Positions 22,186-34,450 of a stretch of DNA of 64,000 nt are shown here, in pieces. The notes under the pieces were generated by a model, which had not been told where the DNA came from, did no database searches, and saw only the letters and a program-made list of their open reading frames with translations. Origin of the DNA: Epiperipatus broadwayi (lineage: Eukaryota; Onychophora; Udeonychophora; Euonychophora; Peripatidae); NCBI GenBank assembly GCA_028023455.1, contig JAQFVV010000323.1, positions 1 through 64,000 of the forward strand, given 5' to 3'. Within the stretch, counting starts at the first letter, position 1, and each line of letters begins with the position of its first letter. A program made the position numbers and the translations under genes.

Positions 22186-23907
22186 TTACTTGAATATTTT
22201 CTTTCTTTCAAAATAATTTTGATTAACGTTTTGGTTATTTGAGTCAATATTATTTAAAATATCTTTAATTTGTTCGATATTTTGTGCATTACAAAATAAT
22301 AAAGACTGCTCAATTTTCATAGGTAAGTTATGTTTTACAATACGAATAATTTGATTTTGGCTAAAATGATATGTATCAAGGGTTTTTAGCTTTGATACTT
22401 GTCTTCTAAAAAATTTAGTAAGGGTTTCACTTGGCATATTTTTATATTTTTCCTGAAGTATTTGATACAACAGTGATTCTTGACGATCATTATTCCAAAA
22501 ATTCTTTATCAATAACTTTTGATATTCTTCAAAAGTTTTAGGTATTTGGAATAATGATTCCCACCATGATAAAGCATCACCTTGTAAATGACTGTATGCT
22601 ACAATCAATTTTTCACCTTCTGTCAAATTAGTATTTACTGAAAAATATAAATTTAAACTCTTTAGATACTTTATTGGAGCTTCATTCGTAAACCCTTGAA
22701 AATGTTTTAATTTTACAAATTGATTTACAACATTAGATTGTAATACGTGATTTGTATTGCTAACATTTTCTTTTTGCAGATTTATAGATGATTGTTGATT
22801 GTGATGATTAGAAAAGTCTCCTATAAAATAACTAATATTATCCTTATTATTTTGCTCCCTTTACATATTTTCCATCTCAATCACCATTTAATCTTGATGT
22901 TCCTTTTTATTTGGATCTTCCTTTATCCTATTAATAGCTTCTAATATTTGATTAAATTTATCTGAAGTAGTGTCTTCTTTAATATTAGATAATTTAATCC
23001 TTTTACAAGCTTGGGTATAATTTTCCATCATTATTTTTCTTTCTCAAACTCATCCTTCAAAACTTTTATGGTTTGATCTACAGTAATATTTTTATTTTCC
23101 AATTGTTTAATATCTCCGATTGATTCTGTAATAATATTTCAATATTATCTTGATTTAACTTTACATCTGAATCAATCAAATTTTGCTTCACATTTAAACA
23201 CTGAAAATCTTTTTCCATAGACTGAATTTTCTTGTCTTGGTTATTAATTTCTATGTGGACATCTTTTATTTTCTCATCTAAAACCTTTTCAGTCTCTTCT
23301 TGGATTTTATACATATCAATTTGGAGATGATTGTATACGGTTTTTATTTCTAAAAATTGTTTTCTACCTTATTTTCTAGCTTTGTTTCAAATTGAAAAAA
23401 TCTTTTTTGACACTTAAGATCTGTTTCTTCAATCACCTTTTAAATTTTTTGAATTTCATTATTCGTATTTGTTTGTATTTGTGATACCTCGTCCTTCAAA
23501 TCTATTTTTATATTATCTAATTTTATTGATAATTCATTTGTAATATCTACTTTCATATTTTCCATTTTGGTATCGATATTTGTAGACAAATCTACTATCA
23601 GATTTTTCATCTGAGTATTCATACTTGTAGATAAATTTTCCATCATTTATTGCATCATTAACATCATTTGACTTAATGATGGACAATTATCGCTGGTTTT
23701 ATTTTCTATAGATTTGTCAATAATATCCATAGTTTCTGGAACATGAGTATCTAATATAGAACTACTCTCAGACATACCTATATCTATTTGTTCATTGATA
23801 CTATTCATAGTATAATCTATATTTGAACTAAGTATCTCAGTTTGCATTTCTATATTATTATTATTAGTATTAGAAGAAAATATTTTATACTTACTTCTTG
23901 TAATCAT
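22186..23907 (-). pseudogene. Gag with long coiled-coil N-terminal region, interrupted
   Basis: The first frame starts MITRSKYKIFSSN at 23907, about 320 bp from the 5' LTR. It meets a single in-frame TAA at 23647-23649 and reopens at 23646. Further segments (23440-23646, 23078-23314) are rich in Asn/Asp/Glu/Lys/Ile with heptad character (KIQSMEKDFQCLNVKQNL), predicting a coiled coil. The capsid-like part (22186-22626) contains WWESLF, FWNNDRQESLLYQILQEKY and FFRRQVSKLKTL, homologous to 5810-6492. No CCHC knuckle is recognised. Several frameshifts separate the pieces. Confidence 0.8.
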
Positions 23908-24205
23908 AAGATTAACTTTATCCTAACTATAACTTTATTTATACGATAATATATTATTTATCATAGGATATTAATGCGATTTCAAAATATATATGTGTTC
24001 TTACGCTAATGCATAATTTTAAAATTATATTTTTAAGCGAGTGATCTATTCATTTAAATTTTAACTATTTAATTTTCAAAGTCTCCATTATTTTATAACC
24101 TATCATTTTACAATACATTTAATATGAGATTATTGTTTTATATTGCTATACAAACAATATAAAATCAATGATTCAATATAATAATGATATAGAATCTATG
24201 ATTCA

Positions 24206-24228
24206 AGGCCCTAGTTGTGTGTGCCATA
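24206..24228 (-). promoter_or_regulatory. Degenerate primer binding site of the gypsy element
   Basis: Directly inside the 5' LTR end (...GTTACA at 24229) the minus strand reads TATGGCACACACAACTAGGG. The TGGC start and GGGC end recall the tRNA-Lys-type site at 2893-2910, but the middle differs. Either it has decayed or a different tRNA is used. Confidence 0.5.
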
Positions 24229-26139
24229 TGTAACATTATGCACCCTTTCAACAAGATAAGTTAAGGCAGTCGCATCTCACTATAGTCAGATTTAAGGTCT
24301 TCATATAGGATGCCACGAATGATGTGATTTAATTTTGATATAAAACTATATTTGTTCCTAATAACTAATTTATTATTTTAAAAAATTATTATATCTAAAC
24401 CACATCAAATCAATTTTCACCTTAATTAACTTTACTGTTATGCTCAGATTTCAAACTCAGGGAAGTTTAACAATTTACTCTCTTCAGGGGTTCCTATCAA
24501 TATTCTAAAGTAATATTAATAACGAATCTCACTAACTCTTTAAATCAAATAAAACAAAATTGAAGACTTCATTTAATTTAATATAAAAAACATAATTATT
24601 TATTTAACAATTAAATAATTTAAATTTTACAATATATAAAAAATTATTTATATATCTACCTCCTTATATTAAAAATATAAATATTCTATTTACTTATGGT
24701 AGATATATTTTCTAACCTATAACACTACGTGATTTTACAATGTATATAAAATATAAGTATCCAAATATTAAGTCTTTTATATTAACACTATTTTACAATA
24801 ATTAGATTATACAAATAATAATCCAATCATTTGTATATAATACCTTCATTTGTTAAAATGATTGTCAGTAACTTATATTTATTAATATAAAAATATATAC
24901 TTCACAACAATGTTAATCATTTATTCATTTATCATACATTACTGTTATTAGACTATTTGGATTAGTATAAACAATGTAGTGTCATGTCATAGAAAATAAT
25001 AATATGTGGATTTAAAAATAATTTAATCTCTTACCTCCAAGTTCACATTATCCCTTTCCCATATTAACATTTCTTAACCTATATTTAAATCTTTATTAAT
25101 CATGAATAAAAATAAAAATATCTTAAATTATTAATTCTCTCTTATTATTCATAAGAAATGAATATGATGATAAAGTAAATGAAATTAACTTTTCCCAATT
25201 ATAATTTTCAAAAAACTTAAATGGTATTTATAAAAGTTAATACAATAATCTCAGATGTTCCTCACAAATGAAAATTTTTTGAAGACACAATTTTTGATTC
25301 CTTCATTGTTAGACATTAAAGAAAATATTAGGACATCCTAAGTTGACATTTAGTTTCCCCTTTATATGTAGATTTCAACTTCTTAATACACAGTTCCTTT
25401 ATTAACAATTATAATTCCATTTTGAAGATCTAATTTTTATAATTTTAAGGCATTCAGCAAAAGATGTTATTCACACATATATATTTGATTAGGCAAGTGC
25501 ATTTTATCTATCCCATGATAAATTGGTGTTCTACCCACTTTGCATTTTCTTTATAATGTAAAGTACATTAAATTTAATTGAAGTTTTTATAAACATGTTC
25601 TTTTTTTAAAATGCAGTTTAGATTTTAGAACATGTAATTCAAACAATTTTTATAGAACATGAAAATATATTCAGATTACTTTCTTTAAACAAATATTAGA
25701 AATTTCTTCTAATGAGTATTAAATTGTTCAAAATATAGATGTTATCTTATACTGTTCTTTTAAATCGAACATAGTATAAATTTTTATGAGGATATAGCTG
25801 ACAAAAAATAGAATCCTTAGTCTTCTAACAAAAAGAATAGAATTAATATATTATATCTCACTCCATCAGCTTGCTGAAGCATACACATTCTACATTGTTG
25901 CAATAACAATTCGATATTAAAACACTAAGTTAATTTCATTTCCTTTAATTTGATAAACTGTGAACCCAGAGGTCATTTATAACCTTGTCAACCACCTTTT
26001 GTCAACGTCTTTTTTGCATTTTAAAGAATGAAAAATACTAACTTAACAAGTTATATATTTATTTTCATAAATATAATAATAATGCAAATATAATGTATAC
26101 ATATTGATTACATGTATGTATGAGTATATATATACTCCT

Positions 26140-26142
<3 letters not shown>
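24229..26142 (-). repeat. 5' LTR of the gypsy element
   Basis: It matches 15931-17837 nearly end to end. On the plus strand it starts TGTAACATTATGCACC and ends ATATACTCCTACA at 26142. It is followed by a long TA tract whose first bases, ATAT, match the left flank of the element. Confidence 0.92.

Positions 26143-26220
<78 letters not shown>
26143..26220. repeat. (TA)~39 microsatellite
   Basis: Uninterrupted TA repeat, the probable insertion target of the gypsy element. The equivalent position at 28499-28508 has only a few TA units. Frames of alternating Tyr/Ile across it are repeat translation. Confidence 0.95.
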
Positions 26221-26224
<4 letters not shown>

Positions 26225-26389
26225 ATGTGTTAAATGTTTCATTTTGTGTTACAAATAATGTTAATAAGTTAGTGAATAATTCTACAAGGGTCATACCTCA
26301 AAAGCAAAAAAAGTAATGTTGTATATCAAATTTTTTGTGGATGTATGTTATCATATATAGGTGAATCAAGGTGCAGTATAGAGAAAACA
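26221..26389 (+). pseudogene. Penelope-like endonuclease fragment, first copy
   Basis: Near-identical to the start of the copy at 28570-28738 (AAGGATGTGTTAAATGTTTC through GTGCAGTATAGAGAAAA). It encodes the GIY-YIG N-terminal half (VVYQIF...YIGES). One extra A in an A-run (26308-26314) shifts the frame. It is cut off at ~26389, where inverted LTR sequence begins. Confidence 0.7.
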
Positions 26390-27140
26390 CGCAAAGAAGG
26401 TAGAACACTAATTAATCATGGGATAGATAAAATGCACTTGCCTAATCAAATATATATGTGTGAATAACATCTTTTGCTGAATGCCTTAAAATTATAAAAA
26501 TTAGATCTTCAAAATGGAATTATAATTGTTTAAAACTATAAGGAACTTGTGTATTTCAAAGAGTTGAAAATTTTACTATTAATTAGAAATTAAATTTTAC
26601 GATATAAAGGTGGCTTAAATGTCAACTTAGGATATCCTAATATTATTTTTTTTAATGCCTAACAATGAAAGAGTCAAAAATTGTGTCTTCAAAGAATTTT
26701 CATTCGCGAGGAACATTTGAGATTATTGTATTAACTTTTATAAATAGCATTTAAGTTTTTTGAAAGTTATAATTCAGAAAAGTTAATTTCATTTACTTTA
26801 TTATTATATTCATTTTATTATAAAAATGAATAATAAGAAAAAAATTAATAATTTAAAATTGTTTAATTTTTATTCATGATTAATAAAGATTTAAATATTA
26901 GGTTAAGAAATGTTAATATGGGAAAGGGATAAAGTGAACTTTGAAGGTAAGTGATTAAATTATTTTTAAATCCACCATATTATTTCTATGACATGACACT
27001 ACATTGTTTATACTAAATCCAACAAATATTAAAAATAATATATGATAATATAAATAGATAATGAATTAACAATATTACTTTTAAATATATGTATATATTT
27101 TTATATTTAATAAATATAAAGTTTAACAATGAATTATAAA
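26390..27140 (+). repeat. Inverted LTR fragment (left arm of a palindrome)
   Basis: From GCAAAGAAGGTAGAACACTA the sequence is the reverse complement of ~27157-27905 and of the corresponding parts of both gypsy LTRs, with more divergence toward the hinge near 27145. It is oriented opposite to the gypsy element. Confidence 0.85.
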
Positions 27141-27149
27141 ATGAAAATT

Positions 27150-28498
27150 TATATATACAAATAATAATCCAATCATTTGTATATAATACCTTCATTTTTG
27201 TTCATAACTTATATTTGTTAATATAAAAATATATACTTCACAACAATGTTAATCATTTATTCACTTATATATTACTGTTATTAGAATATTTGGATTAGTA
27301 TAAACAATGTAGTGTCATGTCATAGAAAATAATATGTGGATTTAAAAATAATTTAATCACTTACCTCAAGTTCACATTATCCCTTTCCCATATTAACATT
27401 TCTTAACCTATATTTAAATCTTTATTAATCATGAATAAAAATTAAAATATTTTAAATTATTAATTCTCTCTTATTATTCATTTTTATAATAAAATGAATA
27501 TAATAATAAAGTAAATGAAATTAACTTTTCCGAATTATAACTTTCAAAAAACTTAAATGGTATTTATAAAAGTTAATACAATAATCTCAAATGTTCCTCG
27601 CGAATGAAAATTCTTTGAAGACACAATTCTTGATTCCTTCATTGTTAGGCATTAAAAATAATATTAGGATATCCTAAGTTGACATTTAGTTTCCTCTTTA
27701 TACGTAAATTTAATCTAATTAATACGTAAATTTCAACTTCTTAATACACAGTTCCTTTATTAACAATTATAATTCCATTTTGAAGATCTAATTTTTATAA
27801 TTTTAAGGCATTCAGCAAAAGATGTTATTCACACATATATATTTGATTAGGCAAGTGCATTTTATCTATCCCATGATTAATTAGTGTTCTACCTTCTTTG
27901 CATTTTCTTTATAATGTAAAGTACATTAAATTTAATTGAAGTTTTTATAAACATGTTCTTTTTTTAAAATGCAGTTTAGATTTTAGAACATGTAATTCAA
28001 ACAATTTTTATAGAACATGAAAATATATTCAGATTACTTTCTTTAAACAAATATTAGAAATTTCTTCTAATGAGTATTAAATTGTTCAAAATATAGATGT
28101 TATCTTATATTATTCTTTTAAATCGAATATAGTATAAATTTTTATGCAGATATAGTTGACAAATAGAATCCTTAGTCTTCTAACAAAAAGAATAGAATTA
28201 ATATATTATATCTCACTCCATCAGCTTGCTAAAGCATACACATTCTACATTGTTGCAATAACAATTCGATATTAAAACACTAAGTTAATTTCATTTCCTT
28301 TAATTTGATAAACTGTGAACCCAGAGGTCATTTATAACCTTGTCAACCACCTTTTGTCAACATTTTTTTTTCATTTTAAAGAATGAAAAATACTAACTTA
28401 ACAAGTTATATATTTATTTTCATAAATATAATAATAATGCAAATATAATGTATACATATTGATTACATGTATGTATGAGTACATATATACTCCTACAA
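27150..28498 (-). repeat. Partial gypsy LTR (right arm of the palindrome)
   Basis: Same family and orientation as 24229-26142, lacking its first ~590 plus-strand bases. It ends ACATATATACTCCTACA at 28498 next to a short TA tract and Penelope-like sequence, exactly as the 5' LTR does at 26142. It carries a private insertion, TTTAATCTAATTAATACGTAAA, near 27708-27730. Confidence 0.88.
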
Positions 28499-28594
28499 TA
28501 TATATATAAGGATGTGTTAAATGTTTCATTTTGTATGAGTACATATATACTCCTACAATATATATATAAGGATGTGTTAAATGTTTCATTTTGT
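28475..28594. repeat. 60-bp tandem duplication across the LTR/Penelope junction
   Basis: Positions 28475-28534 and 28535-28594 are the same 60-bp unit, which spans the LTR end, the short TA tract and the start of the Penelope-like segment. The long frame beginning at 28475 translates this duplication first. Confidence 0.9.
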
Positions 28595-28999
28595 GTTACA
28601 AATAATGTTAATAAGTTAGTGAATAATTCTACAAGGGTCATACCTCAAAAGCAAAAAAGTAATGTTGTATATCAAATTTTTTGTGGATGTATGTTATCAT
28701 ATATAGGTGAATCAAGGTGCAGTATAGAGAAAATATTAAAGGACCATCAAATATTATACAAGCATGTAAAAAGTAAGAATAATAATGATTTAATGACTGC
28801 TTCTATTTTCTTGGATTATGAAAGGACATGTAAATATAAATTTAAGTTTGTTCTTGAAAATGTTAAGGTTTTTCATAAGAGAGAATCCATAATAAAAGAA
28901 AAATTAAGGAAGCAATTTTTTATAATTAGAAATAAAATGAATATAATTAATAGACAAGCCATTATCATTAAAATTTGGGAATCATCGAAGTTGAGTTGA
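28570..28999 (+). pseudogene. Penelope-like element GIY-YIG endonuclease domain
   Basis: The frame gives VVYQIFCGCMLSYIGESRC, matching the GIY-YIG core of Penelope-like elements (VYKI-C-C...YIGET.R), followed by a conserved downstream segment (FVLENVKVFHKRESIIKEKL and MNIINR). In these elements the domain sits C-terminal to the RT and nicks the target DNA. The RT part is not present upstream, because LTR sequence lies there. The frame ends with TGA after ...WESSKLS, where the element's ORF would be expected to end. The 5' boundary at the TA tract suggests truncation. I infer a dead fragment. Confidence 0.75.
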
Positions 29000-29539
29000 T
29001 GATGTTTGCTTTAGTTATATTTTTTGAATTTAACAGCAATTGAAGAGGGTTAAGTAATTAACCAAAAGCACTTCTGTGTATTTAAATACTATGTACAATA
29101 GTTAATCATGGTTATATTTATTATTTTTATTGTTATAACAATATTTTTTAATTAACATACATTTTATTTGTATTATGTATATGTTATCTATTATTTTGTT
29201 TTAGATATAATTTATAAATTGATTACAACTATATATATATATAATTTATTTTAGATGATGCTATTTCATTCATTCTGGACTTCACTTTAATGATCACATG
29301 TTTTATGGGAGCATATGTACCAAAGCTCTTTATCTTACATTAAGAAAATAAACGTGTTAATAAGATTAATGTACAAATAAATTTTTTTTCTTGTTATATT
29401 TAATTTTCTATAAATTGCAGCAATGTTTTATATTATACTATTCTACTCCTGAATAACATTGATGACCATTATTAATGAACACCAGATGAAGCAATCAAAT
29501 CCTTTGAGTAATTTTAGCTAGACATTATTTTTAGAAGAA

Positions 29540-29633
<94 letters not shown>

Positions 29634-30180
29634 TCTGTCAGAATCCAGCTTCTTTCTTATTATGTCATTCAATATAATGGCTTAAGCACTTTTTAACCAG
29701 TTCCCAGCTATATTTTAATGACATCTGATATTCATTGATTTATTATTTTTTTTGCAAAAATCTTTCTATATTAGAGCATTAAGAATAAGATTTCTGTACT
29801 AAAAAATGAAATATAAATTAAAAAAAAAGAGATATTAATTGGTTTTACTTATATTATTTCTCAGGAGAAAACCCAGTAGAGACATATTTTATAAATCTAA
29901 GTATTAAGTAATGGTATTTACAAGTACACAATCACTGCATGAACTTATATACATATCAGATTATTTTCTAGATTATACTCTTTTACAGTAAGAGCTTATA
30001 TTTGGATTTTTATGCATTTGTATCTATCAGCAGACATCCTCTATATTTTTTTATTATTAAGCTATCTGAGTCAGTTCAAAACTATTAAATCCAGATCTAC
30101 CCTTCTCATTGATAAAAACAGTAAGTCATAAACTGATCTGATAGTATGAATAAGATAGTAGTATCAAAAACAGGTTTATT
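29000..30180. other. AT-rich sequence with a (TA)~43 tract
   Basis: No supported gene. It holds a TA microsatellite at about 29544-29630 and a shorter one near 29231-29242. The first ~250 bp may be the 3' region of the Penelope-like fragment, and the last ~100 bp the 3' tail of the minus-strand LINE. Confidence 0.5.
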
Positions 30181-30256
30181 TAACTATGTTTACAATAAAG
30201 AAAAAATTATAAAATAACATTAAATTTGGCAATACATTTATAAACCATTAAATTAC

Positions 30257-32460
30257 TTAATGTCCAATATTAATAAGATTCCATGTGGAATTTGCTATTA
30301 GGTGAGGAGCTAACTTCAAATCTCTTTCTTTGATATCTTTTAATTTTTGTAAAAAAATTAATGTTGGATCAGGTATAACAGACTTGAAGATTATGAAGCA
30401 TCTGACAAACCATAGACAGAAAGTGATGAAAGTTGCACTTCTTATAATTGCAAAATCCCCATAAGCAAAACCTTTTATGAGTGTGTTGATAATTGGATGT
30501 TTTGGTGTATAAATTTTATTAATCAATATTCTACAGCCCTGAAGAGAGGAACAATTGTTGAAAATGTGAAATATGGTATCATCCTCCCTATGGCAGAGTG
30601 AGCAAACAGGGTCCAAAGATGAAAAACCTCTATACATCACAAGAAAGTGGCTTGTTGGAAGGGCATTGAGATTTAGCTTTAGAAGAAAGTCCAAATATTT
30701 TGGCTCTAGATTACATCTTTTATATTTCTTTATAATGGCAAAGTTTGTACAGGTGAGAATGCTATGATCTGGGATAATTGTTGAAAAAAAAAATAAGATA
30801 GGCATCCCAATAACGAAGTTTCGTTGGTTTTAATTGAGTTAAAGGTGTGAGAATTTTTGAAATGTCAATTAAGACTTGTGTCAGCCAACCATCATTAATT
30901 GGAGGTGGAGTATCTGTAGGATGAATAGATAGAAAAGGTGAGTCATCAGGAAAAATCCCATTAAGTCTTGTAATGAGGTTATTTGATTTCTGTAGACAAA
31001 GAACATGAAGTGAATGCAGTGACAAGCCATTAAGTCTTGTTGGTCTCTGCACTCTTCTTAAGCTAATAGCAACAGTTTTACCCTTCCACATTAATCTAGA
31101 GCAAAGAGAGTTTATATTCTGGATAAATTTTGATGAAAATTTAATGAACGGCATGTAGTAAGCAATTCTGGGGAACAGTAACATGTTGAGTAGGGCTGTT
31201 TTTGCAAATAATGATGTATAAACTTTTGAAAGTGAATCAATTATTTTTCTTGCAGAATTCATGATAGTGTCTTGTATTAATTTCCTCATTGCTGCATGAG
31301 AGAGACTCATTGGTAAACCCAAAAATTTTTGTGGCATAGCTGTGAAAAAGGATGGAATGGATTTTCCAGATGAAAGTCTCCATACAGCAGATTTTCTAAG
31401 GTTAAACGCAAGACCTGACTCTATGGTGAAATTGTCCATAATTTGAATTAGTTTCGGTATGAATTTTCTAGAGGGTAAGAACACTGCCACATCATCCATG
31501 TAGGATATGTGCTGAATGGATTTATTGATACCAGGAATGTACAATCCAGGAAGATTCATCTCTAAAGATTTAAGGAATGGATTTATATATAGAATGAAGA
31601 GTAAGGGACTAAGAGGAGAACCCTGTGGAATCGACTTGGTAGGTGTGAATGAGTTTGAAATTTTTCCATTTAATGAAATTGCAATATGTCTGTTTAATAG
31701 AAGGTTAGTAATGATGTTCATTATACCTGTGGGAATGTTCAGACCACTTAGAAGATGTATTAGTTGAGGAATTCTGACTGAGTCAAAAGCAGCTGAAATA
31801 TCAAGTTGGACAACTATTGGCTTTGACTTTTTATTTTTTCTTGTATAATCCGTAATTAAACTGAATAGGCAGAGTGCCTCAGCTGGGGAACTCCCTTTCT
31901 TTGCAAATTGAAAACGAGAGATAAAAGGCAGAATGAGATTTTGAATTTTATCTTTGATAATTGCTTCAATCAGTTTAATAATCAATGGAGTCATCGAGAT
32001 TGGTCTAAGGTTCTCCAGAGGCGATGGGATAATAGCACTCTTAAGAAATGGGACCATTGCAATGGGATAGAGTTGATCAATAGTAAGGGGACCTGAGGCA
32101 AGTAGATCAACCATTCTACTCACTATTGGTACTGTGAAGGCTTCAAGATGTTTGAACATGAATTTTGGTATTCCATGTATTCCATGGTGTATTCTATCAG
32201 GCATGGATGAGAGTTTAGCTCTAATATCATCATTACTAATACCATTAATTGTCTCACAAGAATATATAGATGTATCAGGCACCAAATTCTGTGAAACATC
32301 TACTAGCTTGCATTTATAATGATTTAAAATTTGTAAAATCATGCTATTACCCGAGAAAATTATATTATTCACTGTGATTGCTGATGGAATTTTAGACTTA
32401 CTTTGAAAACCCAAAGAAAATATGCTTCTGCTTTTGGAAGAGAAGCTTTCACTAATATTT
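30257..32460 (-). pseudogene. Non-LTR retrotransposon (LINE) RT and C-terminal region
   Basis: The main frame (30762-32414, still open upstream to ~32460 without an ATG) has all RT landmarks: LRPISMTPLIIKLIEAIIKD, VQLDISAAFDSV, IPQGSPLSPLLFILYINPF and SYMDDVAVF. A thumb region follows (FLGLPMSLSHAAMRKL; RIAYYMPFIKF). The C-terminus continues in a second frame (30257-30805) with a Cys-His cluster, CSLCHREDDTIFHIFNNC, as in many LINEs. The frame change falls in an A10 run (T10 on the coding strand) near 30782-30792. No apurinic or restriction-like endonuclease is visible, so the copy is 5'-truncated or the clade places it elsewhere. I do not assign a clade. Confidence 0.88.
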
Positions 32461-33183
32461 TTTAATCATCTCTTATTTACAGATAAAAGTCTTGGACACT
32501 TAATGAAAGAACAGTACAAAGACTTGAGATCATTGAACAAAGTATGGAGATATTTATGTTGGAAATAACAATAACAAACTGAAAGTAAATAACTTGTGCA
32601 GGAAAATAAATATGTATCAAGATATCAGCAAATAATTAAGAGAATAAAAACTGGAGAACAGATAATAATAAATAGACAGTTGTACCTTAAATAGGTTATC
32701 AGATAATTATAAAAGGCGTAGCAAGAAACCATATGTAAGGTGGATGGAAAAATAAGGTAGTTTGTTGATGTGATAAGAAAAAAAGTGGCTATGGATCAGA
32801 AAAAATGATTTAAACCTGGAGAATCCATACTGCCTTAGATTCATAGTGGTTAAAATATATTGATGATTTTAGCATGGAAGAGCTTACAACCCTGCAGTAG
32901 AGAAAACAGAGATGACTGCTGAAAAGTATAAAAACTGAAATTGTATTAAGTTTTAGGTTTTAATATATTTAGAGTTACTTCCATTTAGAATTTATAGCAA
33001 ACAGCTAATAAACATAAACATTATAGTAATGTTTTGGCAATCTGAATTTAATATGGAAATCCAGCCCAAGTTTATATCTTCCAAACTCTTTTCCATAAGG
33101 TTAAGTAAATCACTAAAAAATACGTTATGTGATCTTTGATTTAAAACTATGGGATTGATATGTAAGAATGGTTTTGGTATTTA
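32461..33183. other. AT-rich spacer between two divergent LINE copies
   Basis: No supported coding frame. It separates the truncated 5' sides of the minus-strand LINE and its plus-strand relative. Confidence 0.4.
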
Positions 33184-34450
33184 TTGTTGCCAACAGTAAT
33201 TCTTATACATCATTTTATTTTGAAGATATGTTATTATTTTTATTTCAAAACCAATTTTAATAAAAAATTCGCCATGACCAAAAATATTCAGAATATCATT
33301 ATTGAACAAGCTGACCACCTTACACAGAGGCTTTTGAAGATCTATTTATCTCTGCAGGGCAAGGTGGATCTGTTAAATATGAAAGTAATGGCTAAGATCG
33401 CCTACTATATTCCATTCATTACTATAACCAAGACATTCCTATCCAAAGTTTACAGGCTACGTGTGTGACTGTTTTGGAAAAGCCACATTTCTTCCATCAG
33501 CACAGAAAAAATGCATTTCCATGTGGTAGTCAACCTGACACAAAGATATGATAGCATCCTTTCAACAGAACCAATAACTCCCACTGATATGCTTCCTTCT
33601 GAGAGGTCCTCTTGAATAGACCAAATTCTCTCCCACTCCTCCAAGTGCTTTCATATCAAAATCTCCATATGGACCACTCACTCATTAATGAATCCCCAAC
33701 CTTCACAATTAAGACCAAAGCTTGAAGTAACAAATCACAAAATCACTACACTATTCAAGTTCTTATTGATGGAGCCAAAGTTCTTAGATTTTTTAATTAA
33801 AGCTAACTTGAACTCAATTCCAACAGAATATTTTCTTTATTACAGAAGATTCGAGCTTACAGTTCTATCCTGTACAGGATTGACATCACTAAGGCTAATT
33901 ATAACCAAAATATCTTAATGGACTATTATAGAATTCTATATATTAAGGATTGCATGAAGGACTGAAACTTCCTTCACATAAGAATGTCAACTTTTATTAC
34001 ATACTCACTGTGGATAACTAGATGCAAGATCACCTTTAATATCCCACCACCAAATGCAAAGGCAATATTTATCAGTACTCTAAAGAAGATTAAAAAAAGA
34101 TGAAATTCTATCAACAAAATTTCTTTATGAGAACATTTGGAGTCTGTTCAAAATTAACAGCATCCAAACACCCATATAATCACTCATGGAATGAACTGAA
34201 CCATTGTCTTCAAGACTCATAGGAAATAGAGATCATGTTATTAAATCAGTTGATTTCCTTGAACAAGAAAACACCAATAAAGCAATGTTCCAAATGTACT
34301 AAAAAATTCACACTCAGAGCCTTCTCTAATAAAGTTAATTTGGATAAAAAAAACACTGGCCAACTATTGCCTCCTTCCTGTTTTCTATATGTATGTAACC
34401 TTACTATCTTCTTTTACTTACAATGTAAACATATATACGCAGAGTGACTC
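33184..34450 (+). pseudogene. Decayed second copy of the same LINE family
   Basis: Dispersed segments match the minus-strand LINE in order: LLNMKVMAKIAYYIPFITIT (33370-33430) resembles LLNMLLFPRIAYYMPFIKF; EPKFLDFLIKANLNSIPTEY (33770-33830) resembles EPKYLDFLLKLNLNALPTSH; and STFITYSLWITRC (about 33989-34030) resembles ATFITFCLWFVRC. Stops and frameshifts separate them. The RT catalytic region is missing, so only the C-terminal half survives. Confidence 0.75.

Larger units (their letters stand above)
15931..26142 (-). mobile_element. Ty3/gypsy LTR retrotransposon, degenerate, inserted in a TA tract
   Basis: Matching LTRs (15931-17837 and 24229-26142) flank recognisable gag, protease, RT, RNase H and integrase segments in gypsy order on the minus strand. 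The four bases outside each end are ATAT, consistent with a 4-bp target duplication inside (TA)n. The frames are broken by several frameshifts and stops although the LTRs remain closely similar. Confidence 0.92.

Noticed and set aside
26043-26316. Overlapping 70-83-codon frames of alternating Tyr and Ile
   Set aside because: They translate the (TA)n microsatellite on both strands; not genes.
31516-32319. Plus-strand frames of 61-83 codons
   Set aside because: They are antisense shadows of the LINE reverse transcriptase.
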